Position numbers and translations under genes: made by a program
Assembly (NCBI RefSeq): GCF_007830545.1
Contig: NZ_VLLF01000006.1
Location: 248,001 to 312,000 of the forward strand
Reading direction: 5' to 3'
Origin: Roseibium hamelinense
Lineage (GTDB): Bacteria; Pseudomonadota; Alphaproteobacteria; Rhizobiales; Stappiaceae
DNA: 64,000 bases
The notes under the pieces: model-generated
Told to the model about the DNA's origin: nothing
Databases searched by the model: none
Seen by the model: the letters and a program-made list of their open reading frames with translations, nothing else
Shown: in pieces, positions 52,505 to 62,096 of the stretch
Layout: each line of letters opens with the position of its first letter
Numbering within the stretch: the first letter of the stretch is position 1

Positions 52505-54127
52505 TCAACCCTGCTTGCCGGTTTCGTAAATCGCATAATCACGCGGATCATCGTTTGACGCATCGGGTGCCAGCGGCCCAAGTTTGTCAAACAGTTCCGG
52601 CATGGTGTCCTTGTGCATCTTCCACCGTCCAATCGAAGATGTGAAGATCGGCCGTCTCACTTGCGTGTCCGAGAAGGTGGTGACTGGAGTTTCGCCCTTA
52701 TAGAATTCAAGACAGGCGGGATCCCAGTCCAGGCCGGCGAAGTCGATCAGCGCGCGGCTTTCGGTCTCTTGATCATAGACAAGGCCTTCGTACGACTGGT
52801 CCCGAATTTCAACCGGCAGCACCTTGTGCCAGTGCGCCATCAGGTCGGCATAAATCCGGTAATATTCAGCCACTTCGGACGGGCGGCGGGCATAATTGTG
52901 GGCAGGCGACAGCGCATGAGACAGCAAGGACATGCAGGTGTCGGCCGGGTTGCGGACACAATGCACAAACGTGGCTTTCGGAAACAGAAGCGCCATAAGC
53001 CACAGCATTTCGTAGTTGTGCGGCATCTTGTCGGTAACGCGTTTTGTACGCTTGTCGATCGCATCCAGGTCGCGCTGGTAACCGGAGGCAAACCTCTTGA
53101 AGTCTTTCGGCGACAATCCGCGCAATCGCCCCTGGGAACCCTGAGCAAATCCGCGTTTCAGTCCCAACTGGTCTTGATAGTCCCGAAACGTGGTGATTTC
53201 GCCTCCGCTTGCGACCATGGGATGACGCGCATAAATCTGTTCGACGAGTGTCGTTCCGGACCGCGGCAGTCCGAAGATGAAGATTGGCCGATCGGACAAT
53301 GTGGCCTGATCCTTGCGCTGCTCAAAGAAGTCCCTGGTGAAGACCTCTTTCATGAGTTCAAGACGTGCGCGGTATGCCCCCATGTCGAACGGTGTGTAGG
53401 TGAGGTCGCGGGCTTTTTGATTGTGGGCTGCCGAGTCCTTTGCAGCGCCTATATCCTCGTAAATCTTCCCAGCCGCCCAATGCAGCGTTGCGAGGTCCTT
53501 AGGATGCGGTTGCGCATTTGCTTTGATCAGGCTTTCTATCTGATCCAATTCCTGGGGGCGCTGGTCCGGTTTTTCGGCCAGAGCGAGACGGTAAAAGGCA
53601 CTCGGCAATTCCTTGCCGGCCTCGATTGCCTTGTGAAAGAAGATCTTGCCTTCGTCGATGTTGCCAATCGAGATTTCCAGCTGCCCGAGACCGACCAGTG
53701 CATAGCCATTTTCCGGGTCGACCGCGAGCGCCCGCTCATAGGTTGCGCGTGAAATCGCGGCTTTGCGAGACGTGCGATAGGCATCGCCCAGTTGGGCCAG
53801 AATATCTGCATTATCCGGTGCCAGAGAGGCCGCCTTGCGCAGAGATTCGATGGCAGCGGCATGGTCGTTTGTGTTTAGAAGTGCCAGGCCGAGCAGCTGA
53901 TGAACAATCGGGTTTTTCTTGACCTTCTTAGCTGCTTTTTCGAGATGTGCGATCGCTGCGCCGATGTTCCCGGACTGGTAGGCGGCAATTCCCATCGTGA
54001 AATTCGCTTGCGGATGGTTTGGGTCCATGTCCAGAACATCGGAAAACATGTTCAGCGCCATATCGATGCGCCCGGCATGCTGGTGGGCGAGGGCTTGTTG
54101 GGCGAGGGCGTCTACGCGGTTGTTCAT
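52505..54127 (-). CDS. TPR repeat protein fused to a sulfotransferase domain
   Basis: 540 aa. About six TPR units (residues 1-220, pattern such as NADILAQLGDAYRTSRKAAISRATYERALAVDP) precede a sulfotransferase domain with the PAPS 5'-phosphate loop IFIFGLPRSGTTLVEQI near 280 and the 3'-site region FVHCVRNPADTCMSLLS near 390. No signal peptide, so cytoplasmic. Sulfates an unknown acceptor, perhaps a protein or glycan bound by the TPR part. This fusion is common in marine Alphaproteobacteria. Confidence 0.9.
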   Translation of the reverse strand: MNNRVDALAQQALAHQHAGRIDMALNMFSDVLDMDPNHPQANFTMGIAAYQSGNIGAAIAHLEKAAKKVKKNPIVHQLLGLALLNTNDHAAAIESLRKAASLAPDNADILAQLGDAYRTSRKAAISRATYERALAVDPENGYALVGLGQLEISIGNIDEGKIFFHKAIEAGKELPSAFYRLALAEKPDQRPQELDQIESLIKANAQPHPKDLATLHWAAGKIYEDIGAAKDSAAHNQKARDLTYTPFDMGAYRARLELMKEVFTRDFFEQRKDQATLSDRPIFIFGLPRSGTTLVEQIYARHPMVASGGEITTFRDYQDQLGLKRGFAQGSQGRLRGLSPKDFKRFASGYQRDLDAIDKRTKRVTDKMPHNYEMLWLMALLFPKATFVHCVRNPADTCMSLLSHALSPAHNYARRPSEVAEYYRIYADLMAHWHKVLPVEIRDQSYEGLVYDQETESRALIDFAGLDWDPACLEFYKGETPVTTFSDTQVRRPIFTSSIGRWKMHKDTMPELFDKLGPLAPDASNDDPRDYAIYETGKQG

Positions 54128-54271
54128 CGGACCCTTTGCGATCTCTGCTTACGGCCATCATCCGGGAATGGCTGGCGAGTTGGAATGGAACGGACCTGCG
54201 CAAACCGGTGCCGCGGATCTCGTAATACGCCTTGTCTAAAGTTTTGACCGGCAAAGGTCCAGTGGCCAGAC

Positions 54272-54850
54272 CTATTCGAGCTCGCGCGCGGCCCAATGCT
54301 TACGGCACAAAGAAACATAGGTTTCCTCACCGCCGATAACCACTTGGTCGCCTTCCTCCAGGATGTTGCCTTGTGAATCGAGGCGGGCAACCATTGTTGC
54401 CTTCTTTCCGCACCAGCAAATCGTCTTGATTTCCCGAAGGCTGTCGGCAAGGGCGAGAAGTGTGGCACTTCCGGGAAACAGTTTGCCCTGAAAATCTGTC
54501 CGAAGGCCAAAGCACATGACCGGAATTTTCAAGCCGTCAGCGACACGCGCCAGCTGCCAAACCTGCTCTTCCGTCAAAAATTGGGCTTCATCGACAAAAA
54601 CCGCATGGAGCGGGCTCTGCTTAGCGATTGTACCGATGTGAGCATGAAGGTCGGTGCGGGAGCAGAAAATATCCGCCTGCGCCTTCAACCCGATGCGCGA
54701 GGCAATAACGCCTTCACCCGCACGGTCGTCGATCGCCGCGGTCAGCAGCCGCGTGGTCATGCCGCGTTCTTCGTAGTTGTAGGCGGCTTGAAGCAGGACA
54801 GTCGATTTGCCTGCATTCATCGAGGAGTAGTTGAAATAAAGCTTCGCCAT
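54272..54850 (-). CDS. tdk: Thymidine kinase
   Basis: 192 aa, type II bacterial thymidine kinase. P-loop SSMNAGKST, VFVDEAQFLTEEQVWQLA, CFGLRTDFQGKLFPGSATLLALAD and the zinc-site CWCGKKATMVARL. Start at the ATG at 54850; the frame is open to 54919. Salvages thymidine. Confidence 0.95.
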   Translation of the reverse strand: MAKLYFNYSSMNAGKSTVLLQAAYNYEERGMTTRLLTAAIDDRAGEGVIASRIGLKAQADIFCSRTDLHAHIGTIAKQSPLHAVFVDEAQFLTEEQVWQLARVADGLKIPVMCFGLRTDFQGKLFPGSATLLALADSLREIKTICWCGKKATMVARLDSQGNILEEGDQVVIGGEETYVSLCRKHWAARELE

Positions 54851-54943
54851 AGTCTTTTTTGTGTTGGGGAATCGTCTGAGGCGCAGCGCAATAATCCAGA
54901 TTTCGCCCAGCGAACTCAATGTCCCTAACGGACAATGCTGTGC

Positions 54944-56038
54944 TTAATTCTGCGACTGTCCGGTCCAGGTGATCCGGCCGGAAAGAGGCAGGTGATCTGA
55001 GCCGACATCGGGTCCGAGGCGCACAGTGTCGAGACTGAACGGCTCGGAAACGGCAATGTGATCCACAATCGCTCCGAGAATCCAATGCAGCTCGTAGGCG
55101 AAAAAGAATCTGGTCGTCTGCGGGATGTCGTTCGGAAAGCGGGTGGTGAGGCGATGTGCGTTCAGGAAGCTCTGAAAATTACCGGACCAAGGCGACATAT
55201 TCCAGTCGCCTATGACAATCTGTCCAGCCGATGTGGAGGCCGAGAGGTCCGCAAGATGCGTTGACAGTTTCCGGAAATAGTCCTCGCGGTCGTTCCAGCG
55301 TGAGGGGCTTCTCGGGCTTGCCGGGTGCGTTGCAATCACATCAACCGGCTCGCCATTCACGGACAGCGTAAGCGACATGATTTCCCGCTCGGGATGCCAG
55401 CTTGATTGCGGACTGCCTTCAACAATAATGCTTTCCTGCCGGGAAATCGGGAAACGGGAATAGACGACCAGATTGTTTAATTCGCCCACCGCCCGGTGTG
55501 GCGGATAGACATAGTCTTCACCTGTGCCCGGCTCCAGCCCTGCCGTGCGCCAACGCCTGTCCTGAGACCACCAGGCAGCCTCTTGAAAAACAATCACGTC
55601 CGCATCGACAGACTTGAGATAGCCGACCAGGCTGCCATCGCCAAAAAACTGACGCTCCAGGTTTATTGTTGTCACGGTCATGCCGTTGTCGATGGCCGCT
55701 GGCGTTCCGGTCTGAACCGGAAGGGTGAGGGTCCGGTGGATGGTGAATGCACAAAGACCGGCAAGCGACAAAAACAGGATGACGCAGTACATTGATCTTT
55801 TGGGGTTAAAGCCGCCGCTCAAGAAAAAGCAAATCCAAGAGCCAATCAGTGCCGAGGCCGATCCCGCGATCAGTTGCCGGACGAAAAAGCTCATGTTGTC
55901 CGTGAACCAGAACCCGGGAAACGCGAACGCCGTCAGCCCGAGGACCGCGAATACCAAACCTGTTGCCAAGCCCAGCCAGCCGAACCGGCGCGCATAGCGT
56001 TCCGTGAAAGTTTCATATGCCGGGACTGGTGCGCGCAT
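54944..56038 (-). CDS. Membrane-anchored endonuclease/exonuclease/phosphatase family protein
   Basis: 364 aa. Three N-terminal membrane helices (about residues 18-40, 52-74, 84-102) and a C-terminal EEP domain (about 130-360). Motifs are VFQEAAWWS (Glu metal site), VIGDWNMSPWS and GSDHLPLSGRI. Substrate may be a phospholipid head group or DNA; the bilayer tether suggests a periplasmic phosphodiesterase. Located 23 bases downstream of uvrC. Confidence 0.87.
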   Translation of the reverse strand: MRAPVPAYETFTERYARRFGWLGLATGLVFAVLGLTAFAFPGFWFTDNMSFFVRQLIAGSASALIGSWICFFLSGGFNPKRSMYCVILFLSLAGLCAFTIHRTLTLPVQTGTPAAIDNGMTVTTINLERQFFGDGSLVGYLKSVDADVIVFQEAAWWSQDRRWRTAGLEPGTGEDYVYPPHRAVGELNNLVVYSRFPISRQESIIVEGSPQSSWHPEREIMSLTLSVNGEPVDVIATHPASPRSPSRWNDREDYFRKLSTHLADLSASTSAGQIVIGDWNMSPWSGNFQSFLNAHRLTTRFPNDIPQTTRFFFAYELHWILGAIVDHIAVSEPFSLDTVRLGPDVGSDHLPLSGRITWTGQSQN

Positions 56039-56061
56039 CGCTAGATCTCTTTGTCAGCGGA

Positions 56062-58059
56062 TTATTCGTGGAAATGGTTATAAACGACTTTGGCGACGGC
56101 TTCCGAGATTCCAGGAACCGCAATCAGGTCGTCCAGTCCAGCTTTCGAAACGGCTTTTGCGGTTCCAAAATGGCGCAACAATGCACGCTTGCGCGTCGGG
56201 CCGACGCCGGGAATGTCATCGAGCGGGTTCTTGGCGATGTCCTTTTTCCGGCGTGCCCGGTGCGATCCGATGGCGAAGCGGTGCGCCTCGTCGCGCAGCC
56301 TCTGGACAAAGTACAGCACCGGGTCGCGCTCCGGCAGCATGAAGGACTCCTTGCCCGGAATGAAAAATTTCTCCCGGCCCGCGTCGCGGTCTGGACCTTT
56401 GGCAATGCCAACCAGAGGAACGCCGCTAACACCGAGCTCCTTGAGAGTGTCCCTGGCCGCATTCAATTGGCCAAGGCCGCCGTCGATGAGCACAAGCTCA
56501 GGCCAGGCCGGCATGTCGCTTCCTGCGGCAGAGACTTCCTCTTTTTCCGCTTCGGCAAAGGCTTCCGGTTCATCCGGCGCGCGCTCCTCAGGTTCCGGCG
56601 TGATGTCTTCCGATCTCGCGTGCTCTTTCATAAGTCGTGAAAAGCGTCTCGTGAGCACCTCGCGCATCATTCCATAATCGTCTCCCGGCACCAGGTCTTC
56701 GGACTTGATGTTGAACTTCCGGTACTGCCCCTTCGCAAAGCCCTCCATACCGGCGACGATCATGCCGCCAACGGCGTTGGTGCCCATGATGTGCGAGTTG
56801 TCATAGACTTCAATGCGGCGCGGCGGTGCGGGCAGCTCGAAGGCTTCCGCAACGCCTTTAAGAAGCCGGGCCTGACTGGACGTCTCTGCGAGCCGGCGGC
56901 CGAGCGCTTCCTTCGCATTGTTCAAAGCATAGTCCACGAGTTCTTTTTTCTCGCCGCGCTGGGGACGGGACACATCCACCTTTCGGCCCATACGCTCGCT
57001 GAGGGCTTCAGCGAGCAAGTCCTGTTCCTCGACCGCATGCGACAGCAGGATCTGCCGCGGTGCCGGTTTGTCATCATAGAACTGGGTCAGGAAGCTCGAC
57101 AGAATGGTGCTCTCATCGAAGGTCTTATCCGCCTTTGGAAAATAGGCGCGGTTCCCCCAGTTCTGCCCGGTGCGGAAAAAGAACACCTGGACGCAACTCT
57201 GGCCACCTTCCTGATAAATCGAAAAAACATCCGCTTCTTCGACGTTGCTGGGATTGATGCCCTGATGCGACTGGACATGAGACAGGGCAGCAAGCCGGTC
57301 GCGGTAAATGGCTGCGCGCTCGAACTCCATTTGTTCGGAAGCGGCCTCCATCTGTGCTGCAAGCTCCTTTTTTACCAATTGGCTTCGGCCGGACAGGAAC
57401 GCTTTTGCCTCTGCGACCAGGCCCTTGTAGTCGTCCGGATCAATTTCATTGGTGCAGGGGCCAGCACACCGCTTGATCTGGTAGAGCAGACAAGGCCGGG
57501 AGCGGTTTTCGAAATAGCTGTCCGTGCAGTTCCGGATCAGGAAGGCTTTTTGAAGCGCGTTGATTGTCCGGTCGACGGCGCCGGCGGATGCAAACGGGCC
57601 GAAATAGTCTCCTTTGCGTTTGCGCGCCCCACGATGCTTGATGATGGCGGGTGAGCTGTGGTCACCGGTGATCAGGATATATGGAAATGACTTGTCGTCG
57701 CGAAGCAGCACATTGAAGCGCGGGCGAAACCTTTTGATCAGATTGGCTTCCAGCAACAGCGCTTCGGTTTCGGTGTTGGTGACCACGAATTCCATGGCCG
57801 CTGTCGACATGATCATGCGCATGATCCGGTTCGACTGGCCTTGCAATCGGGTATAGCTCGTCACCCGCTTTTTCAGGCTGCGTGCCTTGCCGACGTATAG
57901 AACGTCGCCTTTTTCGTCGAGCATGCGGTAAACGCCTGGTCCAAGCGGCAGCCGCTTGACCTGGTCGATGATGACATCCACGCCTTTTTGGATGGCAGGT
58001 GTGTCAGCGCTTTCCTTGTCGCCGTCGGGCGAGGTGTGGGAATCAGTCGTATCAGACAT
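56062..58059 (-). CDS. uvrC: Excinuclease ABC subunit C
   Basis: 665 aa. N-terminal GIY-YIG nuclease ([30 protein letters not shown], about residues 35-115), UVR motif (about 220-255), C-terminal RNase H-like nuclease with [19 protein letters not shown] (about 415), and two HhH units near the end ([14 protein letters not shown]). It nicks both sides of a DNA lesion in nucleotide excision repair. An acidic insert ([23 protein letters not shown]) near residue 500 is longer than in E. coli UvrC. Confidence 0.97.
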   Translation of the reverse strand: MSDTTDSHTSPDGDKESADTPAIQKGVDVIIDQVKRLPLGPGVYRMLDEKGDVLYVGKARSLKKRVTSYTRLQGQSNRIMRMIMSTAAMEFVVTNTETEALLLEANLIKRFRPRFNVLLRDDKSFPYILITGDHSSPAIIKHRGARKRKGDYFGPFASAGAVDRTINALQKAFLIRNCTDSYFENRSRPCLLYQIKRCAGPCTNEIDPDDYKGLVAEAKAFLSGRSQLVKKELAAQMEAASEQMEFERAAIYRDRLAALSHVQSHQGINPSNVEEADVFSIYQEGGQSCVQVFFFRTGQNWGNRAYFPKADKTFDESTILSSFLTQFYDDKPAPRQILLSHAVEEQDLLAEALSERMGRKVDVSRPQRGEKKELVDYALNNAKEALGRRLAETSSQARLLKGVAEAFELPAPPRRIEVYDNSHIMGTNAVGGMIVAGMEGFAKGQYRKFNIKSEDLVPGDDYGMMREVLTRRFSRLMKEHARSEDITPEPEERAPDEPEAFAEAEKEEVSAAGSDMPAWPELVLIDGGLGQLNAARDTLKELGVSGVPLVGIAKGPDRDAGREKFFIPGKESFMLPERDPVLYFVQRLRDEAHRFAIGSHRARRKKDIAKNPLDDIPGVGPTRKRALLRHFGTAKAVSKAGLDDLIAVPGISEAVAKVVYNHFHE

Positions 58060-58160
58060 GGCAGTGATTTAAGCGTCCAAAAGCAGAAGGCAAAAGACTA
58101 TTTCACGCTTTGCATGTCCGCTGCAGGTTTTGAGCTGCGCTCTTGTGCTGTTTTGTACCT

Positions 58161-59156
58161 TTATGCACTCAGGCTGAATGCATAAACCGCATAGATGTAG
58201 CCAAGGTAAGCCGCGGTCAGAGCGGCGCCGGACACCTTGTTGAGGCAGACCCGAAAGGCGGCAAGTGCGAGAAGCAAAACCGCGCAGCCCATCATGACCC
58301 AAATATCAAAAACAAGAATTTCTTTTGGCACGTCGATCGGTACCACGGCGGTGGTGATCCCGATTATGGCAAGCAAATTGAAGATATTTGAGCCGATGAC
58401 ATTTCCGATCGCGACCCCGCCGTGCTGACGGATTGCGGCCATGACCGTTGTTGCAAGCTCGGGCAATGAGGTTCCGAGTGCAATGACCGTCAAGGCGATG
58501 ACAGCGTCGCTTACGCCCCATGCGGTGGCAACAGCAGTGGCGCCGGTAATGGTGAAATGTGCGCCGAGAGGCAGACCGACGAGACCGAGCACAATATAAA
58601 CGATGGCGATCCACGTATTGTCCGGCACCCCGTCCACGTCCTCCAGAAGCTCCGCGCCTTCTTCTGCCTCAGCAGCCGCCGCAGCCGCGTCTTTCAGTTG
58701 CTTGCGATGCCTGCGGGCCGCCAATGCACTGTCCCCCAGGAACACGGCCAGCAGCGAGAGCAAAATGATGGCGGCAACCAGCGTAAGCGGTGAGAAAAAG
58801 CACAGGACCACAAAAACGACACTGATGCCGACCATGAAAATGGCCGTCCGGGTGGCTCCGTCTTCACCGCAGGGTGTGGTGGCGATTAGGGCCGGCAACC
58901 CAAGAACCAGAAGCACATTTGCAATGTTCGATCCGACCACGTTGCCGATGGCGATCCCGCCGGAACCTTCCAGTGCGGCCGTCAGTGAGATCAGCAACTC
59001 CGGTGCCGACGTCCCGAATGCCACAATCGTCAACCCGATAACAAGGCTTGGAATGCCGAGCTTTTGAGCTATCCCTACAGATCCTCTGACCAGAACGTCG
59101 CCAGCTATAATCAAAGCAACGAGACCGCCCGCGAGGCTTAGATAGTCAAACAGCAT
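58161..59156 (-). CDS. Calcium/sodium antiporter, CaCA family
   Basis: 331 aa, about ten membrane helices in two halves that repeat the ion-binding alpha motif: GTSAPELLISLTAA followed by GNVVGSNIANVLLVLG, and GTSLPELATTVMAA followed by GNVIGSNIFNLLAIIG. A cytoplasmic loop (about residues 140-180) rich in Glu and Ala connects them. The intact GTS-PE and GSN motifs indicate a working exchanger of the K+-independent YrbG type. Confidence 0.93.
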   Translation of the reverse strand: MLFDYLSLAGGLVALIIAGDVLVRGSVGIAQKLGIPSLVIGLTIVAFGTSAPELLISLTAALEGSGGIAIGNVVGSNIANVLLVLGLPALIATTPCGEDGATRTAIFMVGISVVFVVLCFFSPLTLVAAIILLSLLAVFLGDSALAARRHRKQLKDAAAAAAEAEEGAELLEDVDGVPDNTWIAIVYIVLGLVGLPLGAHFTITGATAVATAWGVSDAVIALTVIALGTSLPELATTVMAAIRQHGGVAIGNVIGSNIFNLLAIIGITTAVVPIDVPKEILVFDIWVMMGCAVLLLALAAFRVCLNKVSGAALTAAYLGYIYAVYAFSLSA

Positions 59157-59479
59157 AAATGAATTCCGGTTGAGCCAGAGATGAATGGTTTTTGATTTGG
59201 TTCGGGCTGCGACGCTCCCTGCCGCGGGCCTTATACGGCATAGATTGGGTCGGGGGAAGCTGACTGCAACCGCCCAGCCACCTGTCAGGTGCCGCTAGTG
59301 TCTGTTTTACCGTTTATTCACCCTGTCAAATTGCGGCTCTAAATTGTCATGAAAACTCCATAATCCCAGACCTGATCCGCCACAAAGGCTGCCCATACAA
59401 CGCAGCGGGGGAGCGTGGGGACAAGCCGGCCTGGCCTGTCCGCATGTCCATCTTAGGTCTAGATTTTTGGAGTATACCT
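59157..59479. other. 323-base region without a gene upstream of the porin gene
   Basis: Separates the divergent antiporter (minus) and porin (plus) genes. It is T-rich near 59300-59370 (TGTTTTACCGTTTATTCACC at 59303-59322), and the porin promoter must lie here, but no convincing -35/-10 pair stands out. Nothing else recognised. Confidence 0.4.
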
Positions 59480-60157
59480 ATGAAGCGTTTTGCGTGTGCA
59501 GGTCTTGCCGTGGCGACACTCGCCGGGGCAACAGCACCTGTATTGGCCGCTGACCTTCCGCTGCCGGCCGAACCGGTGCAGACATATGACAGCACCCCGG
59601 TTCCTGCGGCACGGTTTGACTGGACCGGGTTTTACCTAGGTGGAAACCTGGGCTGGGGCTGGGGAGAATTTGACAATTCCTCCGGGCCTACAGGCAGCTT
59701 CAACAGTAACGCGAATGGCGTTCAGGGCGGCGGTCATGCCGGCTACAACTATGCCATCACGCCGAACATTGTGACGGGTCTCGAGGCTGACTTTCAGTTT
59801 TCTGACCTTTCGAAAACCAATTTCCGGAACGGTGTCGGCGTGAAAACGTCGTCTGACTGGAACTCAAGTGTCCGCGGCCGTCTCGGCTACACCTTCGACC
59901 GGTTTATGGTCTACGGTGCCGGCGGTCTTGCGATCGCGGATCTCAAAGTAAATGCAGATGGCGCAGAAGAAAGCACCACGGCGTTTGGCTGGACCTTGGG
60001 CGCCGGTGTTGAAGGTGCTGTGACCAACAACATCACAGCGCGCGTCGAATACGCTTACCAGGACTTCGGCCGCGAAAGCTTCACCTTGAACGGAAACCGT
60101 TATCGCAGCGACCTGGACGCCAACCTTGTGCGTTTCGGGCTGAGCTACAAGTTCTAA
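59480..60157 (+). CDS. Outer membrane beta-barrel protein, Omp25/RopB-like
   Basis: 225 aa. Sec signal (about residues 1-23, ending VLAADLPLP). The barrel starts with FDWTGFYLGGNLGWGWGEFDN and ends in a C-terminal VRFGLSYKF strand with the terminal aromatic residue recognised by the Bam machinery. Alternating strands and the GHAGYNYAITPNIVTGLEADFQ segment match the porin/hemin-binding family of Rhizobiales. GGAG precedes the ATG. PetR/CenR-type regulators control Omp25-like genes in Brucella (known), so regulation by the kinase/regulator here is possible. Confidence 0.93.
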   Translation: MKRFACAGLAVATLAGATAPVLAADLPLPAEPVQTYDSTPVPAARFDWTGFYLGGNLGWGWGEFDNSSGPTGSFNSNANGVQGGGHAGYNYAITPNIVTGLEADFQFSDLSKTNFRNGVGVKTSSDWNSSVRGRLGYTFDRFMVYGAGGLAIADLKVNADGAEESTTAFGWTLGAGVEGAVTNNITARVEYAYQDFGRESFTLNGNRYRSDLDANLVRFGLSYKF

Positions 60158-60182
60158 GCCAAAGTCCATTCCCAGAAGAATG

Positions 60183-60210
60183 ACCCGGCGCTTTGGCGCC
60201 GGGTTTTTTT
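60183..60210 (+). terminator. Intrinsic terminator of the porin gene
   Basis: ACCCGGCGC-TTTG-GCGCCGGGT, 9-bp perfect stem with seven T residues. Confidence 0.92.
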
Positions 60211-60295
60211 GTCTCGGACCGGTGACCTTGCCTGTAGCCGGGACCCTTCCCGTCTGCCGACAAGTGCTGCCGGCCCGATGACTTTTTCCGAATTT

Positions 60296-60946
60296 CTAGC
60301 GCAGCGGCGCCGGTTCGTTTTCCGGGACAGGGGCTGCAGGTGTGCGGGTTTCGGCATAGGAGGGCACCGCGGTTTCGAAAGCCTCCAGCCAGGCAACCAT
60401 CTTGGGATGATCTGGCCGCCAAGCGCCCTCAAAGCGCATATCCAGGTATCCCAGTGCGCAGGCTATGGCAATGTTGCCGACATCGAGATCCGCTTCGGAT
60501 GCAACGGTGGCAGGGACGTTTGCCTCCAGATACGCCAGAGCGCGTGCGATCTTGTCCGCCTGATAGATTTGCCAATCCGGAAACCGGTATTCCATCGGCT
60601 TGAAGCGCTTTTCATAAACCTGAAGGATGCCTGCATCCATGATGCCATCAGCAAGCGCTTGATTGCGAAGGGCTGCGAACCGGGCCTCACCTAAAGGGAT
60701 GATCTTGTTGCCGCCTGCCAGGAAGTCGATGTACTCGGAAATAACCCGGCTGTCGTACAGCACAGAGCCGTCTTCCAAAACGAGCGCCGGTATTTTCCCA
60801 AGCGGGTTCTGCGACCTCAGACTGTCATTTGGATCCGCTGTTGCAGCTTCTTCCATTGTCACCCGGTCTTTGAGACCGAGCGCGGCGAGAGCGATCTTGA
60901 TTTTCCTGCCGAAGGGCGAGGGGGCTGACGAACGCAAAATAAGCAT
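60296..60946 (-). CDS. Glutathione S-transferase family protein
   Basis: 216 aa. Thioredoxin-like N-terminal domain with MLILRSSAPSPFGRKIKIAL, the cis-proline NPLGKIPALVLEDGSVLYDSRVI and the glutathione-binding DSR; helical C-terminal domain (about residues 85-200). Substrate unknown. Ends with a hydrophilic proline-rich tail. Confidence 0.92.
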   Translation of the reverse strand: MLILRSSAPSPFGRKIKIALAALGLKDRVTMEEAATADPNDSLRSQNPLGKIPALVLEDGSVLYDSRVISEYIDFLAGGNKIIPLGEARFAALRNQALADGIMDAGILQVYEKRFKPMEYRFPDWQIYQADKIARALAYLEANVPATVASEADLDVGNIAIACALGYLDMRFEGAWRPDHPKMVAWLEAFETAVPSYAETRTPAAPVPENEPAPLR

Positions 60947-61147
60947 GACGCACTCCGTTGATAGCTGCGCCTAACGTGCATCTGAGAGCTGAGGAGGCAA
61001 GGTCTGTGAGAACGCCGAAAGGTTTTTTTTATAACAATTCGGAATTGCTTAAAATTCGCACCAAATTGCACTGGTTTGAACAGGCTCGGTCAAACCTTGT
61101 TTACACGGCACGGCTAGCGTTGCGGCTAAACCAGCTGGAAAGCTCCG

Positions 61148-61402
61148 ATGGCAGACGCGAAAGGTACAAGCGGGCTATTGATTAGGCCGACGCTTGAGAT
61201 GCTGATCATCTCATGCGGTGTCTATTATTATGCCGGTCCGGAGTTTTCAGCGGTCCGGCCGCAGGTGTTCGACCGGCCACTCACCGAATACCGCCGGGCG
61301 ATTGACGAAGCTGCGTATCAGCTCGCAGACACATCGAAACCGATCATTCCCGTTCTGGAACCGATCGCAGCCAGCATTGCCGGGGTCTTTTCAAGGCAAT
61401 AA
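61148..61402 (+). CDS. Small protein of unknown function
   Basis: 84 aa with a hydrophobic N-terminal helix (LIRPTLEMLIISCGVYYYAG, about residues 11-30) and a soluble C-terminal part with AIDEAAYQLADTSKPIIPVLEPIAASIAGVF. GGAAAGC precedes the ATG. It converges on the RNase T2 gene with only seven bases between stops. No family recognised; the single hydrophobic segment may anchor it in the membrane. Confidence 0.55.
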   Translation: MADAKGTSGLLIRPTLEMLIISCGVYYYAGPEFSAVRPQVFDRPLTEYRRAIDEAAYQLADTSKPIIPVLEPIAASIAGVFSRQ

Positions 61403-61409
61403 GGGCCTT

Positions 61410-62090
61410 TCACCGCGGGAATGGGACACTGATGCGATTGGCCGAGCAACCGCGTCGGTCAACAGCCGGACAGCTTTGGAAATCCAGGTCTTTGTTGAAG
61501 CAGATCCGGACTTCTTTCAGGAAACCGCCAGAGCAACTGACAGCTATTGCGTTGTTTCGGAGGTTCGGATTGGCGAGACGGAAGGCCTTTTCAACGCCGT
61601 CGGGATCAATGTTGCCGGTGCGGTCAATGTTTTGAAATGCGGCTGGGATCTTTACCTGATCGAAGGCTTTGCGGGTCAGATCAAAGTAGCCTTCAGGGGT
61701 CAATCCGCTGCAAGTGCCGTGTTTTTTCCATTGATGGAACGCCAGCCCGCGACTCGGCATAATGTCGAGAATCTCGTCGACCACTGTCCGGTTGGGGCCG
61801 CTAAGGTCGACCGGGCAATAATCCGGCCATCCCCGGTCATATTGCGGCCAAAGCCCGTGTACGATGAAACGGTGCGGTTTTTGCGCGCGGCATTGAAGCG
61901 GGTCGGCATTGCGCCCCTTCTCGCGGCAATAGGTCGGCGACCAGGACAACGCCAACACATAATAATCGAACTCGCCTGCCGTGTCGTCCGCACGGCCGGC
62001 CGGTGCCGCCAAAGCGAGCAACAGGCAAGTCGCCGCGGCCGCCAAAGCGTTCAGTCCTTTTCTTCCAGGCCGGGACATGCGGGCTGGCAA
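61410..62090 (-). CDS. Secreted ribonuclease T2 (smaller paralogue)
   Basis: 226 aa. Sec signal (about residues 1-34, ending AGRADD). CAS I FIVHGLWPQY and CAS II HQWKKHGTCSG are both intact, so the catalytic histidines are present; several cysteines can form disulfides. Closer to typical periplasmic RNase I size than the enzyme at 28.5-29.5 kb. It follows a secreted protein gene with only six bases between them, thus an operon. Confidence 0.93.
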   Translation of the reverse strand: MPARMSRPGRKGLNALAAAATCLLLALAAPAGRADDTAGEFDYYVLALSWSPTYCREKGRNADPLQCRAQKPHRFIVHGLWPQYDRGWPDYCPVDLSGPNRTVVDEILDIMPSRGLAFHQWKKHGTCSGLTPEGYFDLTRKAFDQVKIPAAFQNIDRTGNIDPDGVEKAFRLANPNLRNNAIAVSCSGGFLKEVRICFNKDLDFQSCPAVDRRGCSANRISVPFPR

Positions 62091-62096
62091 GACCGT

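Noticed and set aside
52613..53752. 379-residue open frame antisense to the TPR-sulfotransferase
   Set aside because: The minus-strand protein has intact motifs; this frame is an antisense artefact of GC-rich codon use.
56791..57654. 287-residue open frame antisense to uvrC
   Set aside because: uvrC is complete and conserved throughout; no independent signals on the plus strand.
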